Shown: positions 1 through 7,473 of the stretch, piece after piece
Numbering within the stretch: position 1 is the stretch's first letter
How the letters are laid out: each line of letters begins with the position of its first letter
Origin: RGIG5579 sp045602025
GTDB taxonomy: Bacteria > Bacillota > Clostridia > Oscillospirales > SIG627
NCBI GenBank assembly: GCA_045602025.1
Contig: JAZSAT010000011.1
Coordinates: forward strand, 1-64,000
Length of the DNA stretch: 64,000 nucleotides
Reading direction: 5' to 3'
The notes under the pieces: generated by a model
What the model saw: only the letters and a program-made list of their open reading frames with translations
What the model was told of the DNA's origin: nothing
Databases searched by the model: none
Position numbers and translations under genes: made by a program

Positions 1-501
1 CTCGGTTTCGGGGATTTTAACCTTTTCAAACAGGTTGACTCTTTGAGAAGTTGCAAGCAGTTCAATCTCTAATAGTCTGACCTGTTCATCTAACACTTCC
101 GCCTCTAAATCAAGGGACATTGCCTTTTCCATATGGTTTGCGGCTATGTCCACCCAAAGAGGTGTTTCGTAAAGATCGTAATCTCCTCTTTCGAAAACTG
201 CGCCTTCAAATGTAGGAATATCAACGCCTGCAATATTTCCTTTTCCTTTTCGAATATTACTGACGGTTATTACTCCTTGAGGGAAGGCATCCATTTCACT
301 GAAAACAGCAATCCATTCACGAAAGCCGAATTCAAGGGCTTCTCTTTCTTTTCTCACCGCTTTTGCTTTGGCTTCAATTGTGCGAATTTCTGATTGGAGT
401 TGTTGCTTTTTCAGTGTCAGAGTAGGCAAATATCTGCGGTACATTTTAAGTGCGTCCTTTTGTACCTTCAACTCATTTTTAGTCAGTTTGATTTTTGCCA
501 A
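1..501 (-). CDS. atpD: V-type ATP synthase subunit D, N-terminal 167 residues (cut by window edge)
   Basis: Central-stalk subunit D of the membrane-bound V/A-type ATPase, which couples ATP turnover to H+ or Na+ movement. The reading frame runs open to base 1, so roughly the last 40 of the usual ~205 residues are missing. The N-terminus begins MAKIKLTKNELK, typical of the family, followed by a long charged helix expected to form the rotor coiled coil. The start is TTG at 501, chosen because GGAGGT lies at 510-515 with 8 bases spacing and no ATG fits. It follows subunit B by 14 bases. Subunits I and K would be expected beyond the window. Confidence 0.93.
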   Translation of the reverse strand, partial: MAKIKLTKNELKVQKDALKMYRRYLPTLTLKKQQLQSEIRTIEAKAKAVRKEREALEFGFREWIAVFSEMDAFPQGVITVSNIRKGKGNIAGVDIPTFEGAVFERGDYDLYETPLWVDIAANHMEKAMSLDLEAEVLDEQVRLLEIELLATSQRVNLFEKVKIPETE

Positions 502-515
502 AACGACAGACCTCC

Positions 516-1817
516 TTAACCTTTAGGCCAAAATTCATCAATAAGGTCTGATTTGATTCCGGTTTCGTCCTTTTCAAAGCAATCTGCTAAAATTTTCCAT
601 CCTAAATCAAGTGCAGCTTCAAGGGGAAGATTAACAGACAAAGCCATTAGCTTATCTTCAAAAAGTTTACCGTATTTCAGCAATTTTTCATCCCAACGGC
701 TCATAGAAAAGCCCATGTTCTTCTTTTCAAGCGTTTCCTTGTAGGAAGAATAAAGGCGAATCATCGCATCCATAAGTGCTCGATGGTCTTTTCGTGTTTT
801 ACCGTTTACATTTTGCTTCAGTCGGGAAAGGGAACCAAACGGCTCTATACGACCGCCTTTAAGGTAGTACTGCCCCTCTGTAATATATCCGGTATTGTCG
901 GGAACGGGATGAGTAACATCGTCTCCGGGCATTGTAGTAACGGCTAAAACGGTAACCGAGCCGGAATCTGCAAAGTCAACAGCCTTTTCGTAACGGGCTG
1001 CAAGCTGAGAATACAGGTCGCCGGGATATCCGCGGTTGGAAGGAACCTGTTCCTGTGTAATCGCGATTTCCTTCATAGCGTCAGCAAAGTTGGTCATATC
1101 GGTAAGGAGCACCAATACATCTTTATTCTGAAGTGCAAATTGCTCTGCTACTGCCAAAACCATATCGGGAATCATCATGCACTCAACGGTAGGGTCGGAA
1201 GCAGTATGAATAAACATAACGGTTTTGCTGAGTGCTCCGCCCTTGGAAAGCGCATCTTTAAAATAAAGAAAATCATCGTATTTAAGACCCATACCGCCAA
1301 GAACGATCACATCAGCCTCAGCCTGCATGGCAATTCGTGCAAGAAGCTGATTATACGGCTCGCCGGAAATGGAGAAAATGGGAAGTTTTTGAGAAACAAC
1401 CAAGGTATTAAACATATCAATCATAGGAATGTTGGTTCTCAGCATTCGATTGGCAAGAATACGCTTGGTTGGGTTAACAGACGGACCGCCGATGGATTTC
1501 ATATTTTCTGTAAGTGCGGGGCCCTTGTCTCTCGGCTCGCCTGAGCCATTGAATATGCGGCCCAACAGGTCTTCACTGAAAGATACCTGCATTTCATGAC
1601 CGAGAAAACGCACCTCATCTCCTGTAGAAACGCCCTGACCGCCGGCAAAGACTTGCAGAGAAACAATATCTCCTTCAATTTTATTAACCTGTGCCAAGGA
1701 CTTACCGAAGCGCGTGTTGATCTGAGCCAATTCCTTGTACTTAACATCATTTGCTCGGACAGTGATAACATTACCGGTAATGGATTCTATTCGATTGTAT
1801 ACTTTATTCACTCTCAC
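516..1817 (-). CDS. atpB: V-type ATP synthase subunit B
   Basis: Non-catalytic nucleotide-binding subunit of the V1 head, 433 aa. It aligns with the family across its length: N-terminal beta barrel (MRVNKVYNRIES), a P-loop region degenerated to SGEPYNQLLARIAMQA as expected for a B subunit, and a conserved EQVPSNRGYPGDLYSQLAARYEKA segment that places it in the A3B3 hexamer. The ATG overlaps the end of atpA by 4 bases (ATGA), indicating translational coupling. It is slightly shorter than many B subunits (about 460 aa) but has no sign of truncation. Confidence 0.96.
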   Translation of the reverse strand: MRVNKVYNRIESITGNVITVRANDVKYKELAQINTRFGKSLAQVNKIEGDIVSLQVFAGGQGVSTGDEVRFLGHEMQVSFSEDLLGRIFNGSGEPRDKGPALTENMKSIGGPSVNPTKRILANRMLRTNIPMIDMFNTLVVSQKLPIFSISGEPYNQLLARIAMQAEADVIVLGGMGLKYDDFLYFKDALSKGGALSKTVMFIHTASDPTVECMMIPDMVLAVAEQFALQNKDVLVLLTDMTNFADAMKEIAITQEQVPSNRGYPGDLYSQLAARYEKAVDFADSGSVTVLAVTTMPGDDVTHPVPDNTGYITEGQYYLKGGRIEPFGSLSRLKQNVNGKTRKDHRALMDAMIRLYSSYKETLEKKNMGFSMSRWDEKLLKYGKLFEDKLMALSVNLPLEAALDLGWKILADCFEKDETGIKSDLIDEFWPKG

Positions 1818-3583
1818 TCACCGTCCTTTAATAGTTTTTCAGTCAGCGCGGCTAATTTTCCGTTACCTTTGCGATACAATTCATCAATCTCGGATTCCGC
1901 TTTTTTAAACGACTCACTGTTAAATTCGGTGTAATTCCAGTCGATAAATTTTTGGCGCATACGGTTAAAGAAGCCTCTCGCATCGTCTTTATTTTGAAGA
2001 GCGTAATTGCTGCCTAAAATATAAACGAGTTTATCCGTAACATAGCATTGCCGTGATCGTGAGCAATTTGCCTCAATCAAACCAAAGGAGTTCTGCTGCA
2101 GATAAACAGCGTCCAGCATTTCAGATTTTAAATAGGTAATGTAATCTAAAAGAGTGGTACCTTCTTCACCGACAACCTTCATCATGGAACCGATCTCATC
2201 TCCGTGATGAAGAATGCTTTTGCAAAATTCCAACTTGTTATTGTCAATAACGCTGTTATATTTGGACCAAGAGATAAGGGGGTCAATGGCAGGATATTTT
2301 CTTGCATCCGAACGCTCGCGGGAAAGGCCGTGGAAAGCACCAACAACCTTTAAGGTTGCCTGTGTTACAGGTTCCTCAAAATTGCCGCCTGCGGGGGATA
2401 CTGTGCCGCCAATGGTAACGGAACCGGTACTGCCGTCAGGGAGACGGACATAACCGGCTCTTTCGTAAAATGCCGCAATATAGGATTCAAGATATGCAGG
2501 GAAAGCTTCTTCACCGGGAATTTCTTCAAGTCTGCCGGACATTTCGCGCATCGCCTGTGCCCAGCGAGATGTTGAGTCTGCCAACATAAGAACATCAAGA
2601 CCCATTTGGCGATAGTACTCAGCAAGTGTTACCGCAGTATAAACCGAAGCTTCACGGGATGCAACGGGCATAGAGGAAGTATTACATATAATAATGGTTC
2701 TCTCCATAAGCGAACGGCCGGTTTTAGGGTCGGTTAGTTCGGGGAACTCGGTCAAGGTTTCAACAACTTCACCGGCACGCTCACCGCAGGCGGCGATAAT
2801 AACGATATCTACATCCGCATATTTTGATGTGGTATGCTGCAGTACCGTTTTACCCGCACCAAACGGCCCGGGAGTGCAATAGGTTCCGCCTTTTGCAACA
2901 GGGAAGAAGGAGTCGATAAGTCTTACCTTGGTTTCCATTGTTTGGGTAGGGGCCAATCTCTCACTATAACATTTTACTGCGCGTTTAACAGGCCACTTGA
3001 ACGACATAGATACAGGTATCTCACGACCTCGTTCATCGGTTAAAACCGCAATCGTTTCCTTAACGGTATATTCACCCTTTTCTGCAATAGATTTTACCGT
3101 ATAGTTTCCAAGCAGATAAAAGGAAATGAAAATTTTATGTGTAAACGGGCCTTCGGGAACGGTGCCGATGTGTTCACCTGCACGAACAATGTCACCAACT
3201 TTTGCAGTCGGTGTGAATTCCCATTTCTTTTCTGTATTCAGTCCGTCTGCGTAAATTCCTCTTTCCAAAAACCATCCTGCCTGCTGAGCTAAAACGGGAA
3301 GGGGATTTTGCAGTCCGTCATATATCTGACCGAGCAATCCGGGACCGAGGTCTGCCGAGAGCATATCTCCCGTAAATTCAACTGCATCTCCGCATTGAAT
3401 ACCATCGGTCATTTCGTAAACTTGTACTTGCGCTATGTTGCCTTTTATACGGATAACCTCGCTTTTAAGAGCGGTATCACCCACAAAAACATAGCATATT
3501 TCGTTCATAGAAACATTGCCGTCAAATTCTACCGACACCAGGTTTCCGTTTATGCTTACTACCTTTCCTTTGTTTTCGGTCAT
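1814..3583 (-). CDS. atpA: V-type ATP synthase catalytic subunit A
   Basis: Catalytic subunit of the V/A-ATPase, 589 aa. The Walker A motif GPFGAGKT is intact near residue 240. The downstream segment IIAACGERAGEVVE and the Walker B-like DVLMLADSTSRWAQAMRE are the catalytic site and arginine-containing loops of A subunits. An A-type insertion (non-homologous region) lies between the N-terminal barrel and the P-loop, which separates it from F-type beta subunits. It overlaps both neighbours by 4 bases, so all three reading frames are coupled. Confidence 0.97.
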   Translation of the reverse strand: MTENKGKVVSINGNLVSVEFDGNVSMNEICYVFVGDTALKSEVIRIKGNIAQVQVYEMTDGIQCGDAVEFTGDMLSADLGPGLLGQIYDGLQNPLPVLAQQAGWFLERGIYADGLNTEKKWEFTPTAKVGDIVRAGEHIGTVPEGPFTHKIFISFYLLGNYTVKSIAEKGEYTVKETIAVLTDERGREIPVSMSFKWPVKRAVKCYSERLAPTQTMETKVRLIDSFFPVAKGGTYCTPGPFGAGKTVLQHTTSKYADVDIVIIAACGERAGEVVETLTEFPELTDPKTGRSLMERTIIICNTSSMPVASREASVYTAVTLAEYYRQMGLDVLMLADSTSRWAQAMREMSGRLEEIPGEEAFPAYLESYIAAFYERAGYVRLPDGSTGSVTIGGTVSPAGGNFEEPVTQATLKVVGAFHGLSRERSDARKYPAIDPLISWSKYNSVIDNNKLEFCKSILHHGDEIGSMMKVVGEEGTTLLDYITYLKSEMLDAVYLQQNSFGLIEANCSRSRQCYVTDKLVYILGSNYALQNKDDARGFFNRMRQKFIDWNYTEFNSESFKKAESEIDELYRKGNGKLAALTEKLLKDGE

Positions 3584-4137
3584 TGTTTTGCCTCCAACCG
3601 ATCTCCATATAAAACAGAGTCGTATATATTTTTGTATGCTTTTTCTCCGCTCTTTGTATCAAACAGCCTTATGCGAAGAAGCAATTTTAATTTAAGTCCG
3701 TAATAGAAAATATAATCCTCAGAAAAGCTATCCATAGGCCTTAGCGTTTCTAAGAGTTCCAAACGGTAACCGTTTAGATACTTTTCTGCTTCCATTGGAT
3801 TTTCGATTTCTGTTGCCGTATTTGCTACCTTGATATATTCCGCAGGAAAAATTCTGTTCTCCGTATCGAATGGTTTCTTCATTTTTTCAGCCCGAACTTT
3901 ACCAAGCGCAAAACGAAGGTTTCTCTCGCTTTCGTTCCAAGCATCAATCAAAGCAGAGCCGGAATTTTCACTTTTTTTGGGAGGTGCTAAAGTAAGCTTA
4001 TTCATCGCCTCCTGCGACCTCTTTCCTAAAAAACGCTTGCAAAGCTCTGCAAATCGTTCTTCGGTAATCGGAAGCGGAGCATTTTCACTTATCCCATCTA
4101 AAGAGGGCAACTGCGATATTAAATAATATTCAGCCAT
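3580..4137 (-). CDS. DUF2764-type V-ATPase operon protein
   Basis: 185 aa, no signal peptide or membrane segment. The N-terminus MAEYYLISQLPSLD matches what I know of DUF2764, a family found almost only inside V-ATPase operons between subunits E and A. That is exactly its position here, overlapping atpA by 4 bases and ending 2 bases before atpE. It may occupy the place of the small stalk subunits C or F, which are not recognisable in this stretch, but its biochemical role is not established. The assignment rests on context plus the N-terminal motif. Confidence 0.75.
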   Translation of the reverse strand: MAEYYLISQLPSLDGISENAPLPITEERFAELCKRFLGKRSQEAMNKLTLAPPKKSENSGSALIDAWNESERNLRFALGKVRAEKMKKPFDTENRIFPAEYIKVANTATEIENPMEAEKYLNGYRLELLETLRPMDSFSEDYIFYYGLKLKLLLRIRLFDTKSGEKAYKNIYDSVLYGDRLEAKQ

Positions 4138-4139
4138 AG

Positions 4140-4751
4140 TTATTGCTTTGCCTCTTTCAAAAGCTCGGTAACCTTAGGGTTGAGATAATTTGAAAGCATA
4201 TCCACAACCGCTTCTGCCGAATAATCGTAATATGCGCTGCCGTCTCTTACGGCGATACGGAATCCACCGTCAAAATTATCATTTGCCTTTAAAGTGATAC
4301 CCTTTAACATTTTTTCTTTAAGAGCTGCAAGAATGGTTTCTTCCAATTTGTTAAGGTCCTGTGTATTTAAAATTACTGCAACATCTTCTGCATCCGGCGT
4401 ATTCGCCCAGTTTTCAACAATTCTGATAATCAGTCCTGCAAATGCATCCGATGAATATACAGCAGTAACATTTTCGCCAACGATAGCTTCCAGCTCTCTT
4501 GTTACGCTTTCTCTGAAAGAAATCAGTAGATTGCGGCCTGCTTGACGAATCGCATCTTCGCTTGATTTTGTCATTCGTTCAGTTTCAACTTTTGCGCCGG
4601 CTAAGATTTTATCTGCCTGTGCTTGTGCATCTGCAATAATTCTTTCGGCATCTGATTTTGCAGTTTCAATTATGGCTTTTGCTTCTGCCTCCGCGGCTTC
4701 CGCACCGTCTTTCTTGATCTGCTCAATAAGCTCCTGAAGTTGAACTTCCAT
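4140..4751 (-). CDS. atpE: V-type ATP synthase subunit E (peripheral stalk)
   Basis: 203 aa peripheral-stalk subunit. The first ~100 residues are an alanine/glutamate-rich continuous helix (EAAEAEAKAIIETAKSDAE) of the kind that pairs with subunit G/H. The C-terminal half is a compact domain ending VDMLSNYLNPKVTELL. It is the first gene of the operon, with a GGAGAT-type ribosome-binding site about 6 bases before ATG 4751, and is preceded by a promoter and a leader hairpin. Confidence 0.92.
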   Translation of the reverse strand: MEVQLQELIEQIKKDGAEAAEAEAKAIIETAKSDAERIIADAQAQADKILAGAKVETERMTKSSEDAIRQAGRNLLISFRESVTRELEAIVGENVTAVYSSDAFAGLIIRIVENWANTPDAEDVAVILNTQDLNKLEETILAALKEKMLKGITLKANDNFDGGFRIAVRDGSAYYDYSAEAVVDMLSNYLNPKVTELLKEAKQ

Positions 4752-4800
4752 AATTTTATCTCCTTTTGTATTTTGCTACATTTATAGATAATAAGCAAAA

Positions 4801-4832
4801 GGATCCAGCTTCCTCTGCAGACAGCTAGATCC
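4801..4832 (-). promoter_or_regulatory. Leader hairpin upstream of the V-ATPase operon
   Basis: Arms GGATCtAGCT / AGCTgGATCC (10 positions, one mismatch) enclose a 12-base loop in the 5' leader, followed on the minus strand by TTTTGCTTATT. It could be an attenuator or an mRNA-stabilising stem. The U-tract is weak. Confidence 0.4.
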
Positions 4833-4865
4833 ATTAACATTATTTTAACTATTAAATTTAATAAA

Positions 4866-4894
4866 AAAATATCATATTTTTTTTATTTTGTCAA
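4866..4894 (-). promoter_or_regulatory. Promoter of the V-ATPase operon
   Basis: On the minus strand, TTGACA (4894-4889), a 17-base AT-only spacer, then TATTTT (4871-4866). This lies 115 bases before atpE and is the only good sigma-A match in the gap. Confidence 0.55.
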
Positions 4895-4969
4895 GGCTTT
4901 TAGAAGGAAACGGAACAAAATATTCCAAATTATAATTTTAACTTTTAGGTTTATTTTAAAAGCAAACAC

Positions 4970-4995
4970 GGGTTCGAATCCCACTCTCTGTGCCA
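4970..4995 (+). pseudogene. 3' remnant of a tRNA gene (T-loop, acceptor strand and CCA only)
   Basis: GGGTTCGAATCCC followed by a seven-base acceptor strand, discriminator and CCA is a textbook tRNA 3' end, and a terminator follows directly as for the intact tRNAs here. Upstream sequence is AT-rich with no D-arm, anticodon arm or 5' acceptor strand, and the 5' side of the T-stem pairs only in its last three bases. It is therefore a fragment, either a decayed tRNA or an integration (att) scar. None of the intact tRNAs in the window has this acceptor strand. Confidence 0.6.
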
Positions 4996-5030
4996 AAAAA
5001 GCCGCAATCTCAGAATTGCGGCTTTTTTCT
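4995..5030 (+). terminator. Intrinsic terminator after the tRNA remnant
   Basis: Perfect 14-bp stem AAAAAAGCCGCAAT / ATTGCGGCTTTTTT with a CTCAGA loop. It is symmetric and could act on both strands. Confidence 0.85.
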
Positions 5031-5050
5031 TTATGTGATATAATATCTAT

Positions 5051-5146
5051 ACAAAAGTTCCCGGTGCGGTTACTGACAAATTGCCCACGCGAGAAGAAAT
5101 ACCGTTTCGGATGTGGGCTGCAAATGAAAAGTTGCAGTCTTTTTTT
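5051..5146 (+). ncRNA. Candidate small transcript of unknown class
   Basis: No open frame of note. TTGCGG-N17-TATAAT (5016-5044) would start a transcript near 5051. The segment contains a GCCCAC / GTGGGC stem and ends in a CTGCAA / TTGCAG hairpin with a run of seven T (5117-5146), a plausible terminator. I recognise no riboswitch or sRNA family. It could instead be a leader upstream of the sigma-factor gene, which has its own TATAAT at 5180-5185. Confidence 0.3.
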
Positions 5147-5229
5147 GATTTTTATAAGGAATTTTAAGATCGTGAGTTGTATAATAAGTGAAGGGGATCA
5201 TTTCACCCGAAAATTAGGAGGAAAATCTT

Positions 5230-5781
5230 ATGGATAACGGCGCAAGTAGCTACCGCCGTTTCCTGGATGGTGATGAAAGTGCCTTTGACGAAATTATGAA
5301 GGAGCTTTTTGACAAGCTTGTTTTCTTCATTGATCGCTATGTGCACGACATTCACGCAGCCGAGGATATTGCCATCGATGCTTTTTCGGATCTTTTGGTT
5401 CACAAAAATCGGTATCATTTTAAGGTAACTTTGAAAACCTATCTTTTTATGATCGGTCGCAGCCGTGCCTTAAATTACATAAAGCACCGCAAGGTGATCG
5501 ATTTTGTAGAACTAAGCGAGGCGGACGGGGCTATATCGGAAGAAAAAACACCGGAAGAGATCATTCTTTTAGATGTGAAAAAGAATAGGGTAAACAAGGC
5601 TCTTTTGTCTCTTTCGGAGGATATGCGTATTGTTGTTCACTTGATCTATTTTGAAGAAATGTCCTATGAAGAGGCGGCAAAGGTTTTGAAGAAAAACCGC
5701 AAGCAGGTCGACAACCTTCTGTATCGTGCAAAAAAGGAGCTTCGCATCATTCTTGGGAAGGATGGTGACTTGTTTTTATGA
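5230..5781 (+). CDS. ECF-type RNA polymerase sigma factor
   Basis: 183 aa with the two sigma-70 modules of the ECF group. Region 2 spans about residues 10-80 (DGDESAFDEIMKELFDKLV, then HAAEDIAIDAFSDLL, the core- and -10-binding part). Region 4 spans about 120-175 (LSEDMRIVVHLIYFEEMSYEEAAKVL, a helix-turn-helix for -35 recognition). There is no region 1.1 or 3. It starts at ATG after AGGAGG. Its stop overlaps the next gene, a single-pass membrane protein, by 4 bases, the usual arrangement of a sigma factor with its anti-sigma factor. It probably switches on this four-gene operon in response to an envelope signal. Confidence 0.9.
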   Translation: MDNGASSYRRFLDGDESAFDEIMKELFDKLVFFIDRYVHDIHAAEDIAIDAFSDLLVHKNRYHFKVTLKTYLFMIGRSRALNYIKHRKVIDFVELSEADGAISEEKTPEEIILLDVKKNRVNKALLSLSEDMRIVVHLIYFEEMSYEEAAKVLKKNRKQVDNLLYRAKKELRIILGKDGDLFL

Positions 5782-6368
5782 GAACTTTTGACGAAAGAAA
5801 GACGGAGATCTTCCGTCGCAGTGAGAAAAGGATTCGGGAAAGAAAAAGAAACAGAAAGCGCATTCTTTCTCTTTGTATTCCTCTTTGCTTGCTTCTTGTT
5901 TGGTCACTTTTTGCTTTGCCACCTGTTTTTTCCCGAAAGGATAAGAATATGATCCCGGAAGAGGGAATGGATGTTGTCGGCAGTACCGATCTCAAGGGTG
6001 GAACTTATATACAGGTAGAATCTTTTTTGGATGAAAATGAACTTTTGTCTGATGACTTCAAAACATCTGCCGAGAAAGCAGAAGGGCTTCGGGGGATGCT
6101 TGCTTCTTTCCTTTTTCCTGAGGAGGAGTATGAAAATTTTTCCGATCACGACGGTGCGGACAGCAGCGAATCAAAAAAAGAAAATTCTGCTCATACAAAT
6201 ACCTTGGAAAAAGCCTTTGACTATCGAATTGCTTTCGTGAAAGACGGCAAGGAAAGTGAAGTATATACGCTAAAGGGAAATATTCTCACGGAAGAAAAAA
6301 CAAAGAAAAGTGTTTTATTGACAGAGGATCAAAGGGCTTTGATCCTTGAAGAAATCGGTCTTGAATAA
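5778..6368 (+). CDS. Single-pass membrane protein, probable anti-sigma factor
   Basis: 196 aa. A short, very basic cytoplasmic N-terminus (about residues 1-28, rich in Arg and Lys) is followed by one membrane segment (ILSLCIPLCLLLVWSLFALP) and an extracytoplasmic domain of about 150 residues with no family I recognise. No ZAS-type His/Cys zinc motif is visible, so it would be an atypical anti-sigma protein. The call rests on overlap with the ECF sigma gene and on topology, not on homology. Confidence 0.5.
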   Translation: MRTFDERKTEIFRRSEKRIRERKRNRKRILSLCIPLCLLLVWSLFALPPVFSRKDKNMIPEEGMDVVGSTDLKGGTYIQVESFLDENELLSDDFKTSAEKAEGLRGMLASFLFPEEEYENFSDHDGADSSESKKENSAHTNTLEKAFDYRIAFVKDGKESEVYTLKGNILTEEKTKKSVLLTEDQRALILEEIGLE

Positions 6369-6381
6369 CAGGAGGACTGAA

Positions 6382-7461
6382 ATGAAGAAGGTTTTTGCCA
6401 TACTGTTTTCTCTTTTGTTTTTGATTTCTCTTTGTTCCTGCGGGGAGGCAAAAAATCCTCCTGCGGAAGTGAAAGCCTTTTCCGAAAAGCCTTTCGCCCA
6501 AATAGGAAAGACTCACACAAGCTTTGAAGGAATGGAGATTGAGATCATAAATGCCTCATGGACCGAGGCGGAAGCAAAGCTTGAGGTCAAGTGGAAGAAT
6601 GAAACTTTATTTGACGCACTTTTCGGAGAAAATTTTGACATCAAGCGTGAAAGGGACGGCGTTTGGGAAAGTTGTGTTAATACGGACAGCCTTTATTTTT
6701 CCGCCATCGGCTACGATTTAGAACCGGGCAAGACTCGAACAAAAACATACAATTTATCGAATTTTGATGTTTCCGAGAAAGGGAATTACCGCTTTGAAAG
6801 CGACTGCTTTATTTACGATAAGGGCCGCGGCAGCGAAAGCACCAAATGCGAAATGTGGGCGGAATTTACTGTTGTGAAGGAAACGGGGAAAACCGTGCGA
6901 GAAACGGGAGAATTTTCAAATATTACCCTTTTAATTCCGGATGGCTGGAAATACGAAACGGAACGAAGCAGTAATTCAGAGGATTATTGCATCTCCTTTT
7001 GGCCTGAGGAACAGCCGGGCGGAAAAATTGAAATGTGGTATTTTGATGCCTTCGGTGTATGCGGCACGGGCCTGGAAACGGAAAAAATAAAGCTTGGAAA
7101 ATACGAGTGCACAAAGGGCACTTATGACAGCAAACGGTACTTTGATCACATTATTTTCGAAGGATTGCCCGGCTCTTATGTGGCACTGAATGAGGGTGCC
7201 GACCGGTGGTGGGAAACACATGGAGAAGAAGCCTTGCAGATTCTTGCATCCGCAACCCTTGCGAAAGGGGTGCTTTTAGAAGAGGATGCCATAGAGCTTG
7301 CAAAAAAGAAGGTAGCTGTAGCATATAACGAAACCCGAACATGGTTCGATACGGAAAAGGGTATTTGGGAAATTACATTTCTGAACAAGAAAACCTTTGA
7401 AAAGGAAGTTTTCACTGTTACAAACGAAGGCAAGGTCACAAAGGAAAAGGGCGGAAAATAG
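6382..7461 (+). CDS. Putative lipoprotein of the ECF sigma operon
   Basis: 359 aa starting MKKVFAILFSLLFLISLCSCGE, a lipoprotein signal with the modified cysteine in LCSC around position 18-20. ATG 6382 was chosen because GGAGG (6371-6375) lies 6 bases upstream and the signal peptide then begins at once; a longer in-frame start at 6346 lacks both. The middle (about residues 40-150) looks like a beta-sandwich of the kind seen in immunoglobulin-like cell-surface domains. The C-terminal third contains ELAKKKVAVAYNETRTWFDTEKG, reminiscent of PepSY-like repeats. Function unknown; it probably works at the membrane surface with its operon partners. Confidence 0.6.
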   Translation: MKKVFAILFSLLFLISLCSCGEAKNPPAEVKAFSEKPFAQIGKTHTSFEGMEIEIINASWTEAEAKLEVKWKNETLFDALFGENFDIKRERDGVWESCVNTDSLYFSAIGYDLEPGKTRTKTYNLSNFDVSEKGNYRFESDCFIYDKGRGSESTKCEMWAEFTVVKETGKTVRETGEFSNITLLIPDGWKYETERSSNSEDYCISFWPEEQPGGKIEMWYFDAFGVCGTGLETEKIKLGKYECTKGTYDSKRYFDHIIFEGLPGSYVALNEGADRWWETHGEEALQILASATLAKGVLLEEDAIELAKKKVAVAYNETRTWFDTEKGIWEITFLNKKTFEKEVFTVTNEGKVTKEKGGK

Positions 7462-7473
7462 GGAGGTGCTTTG

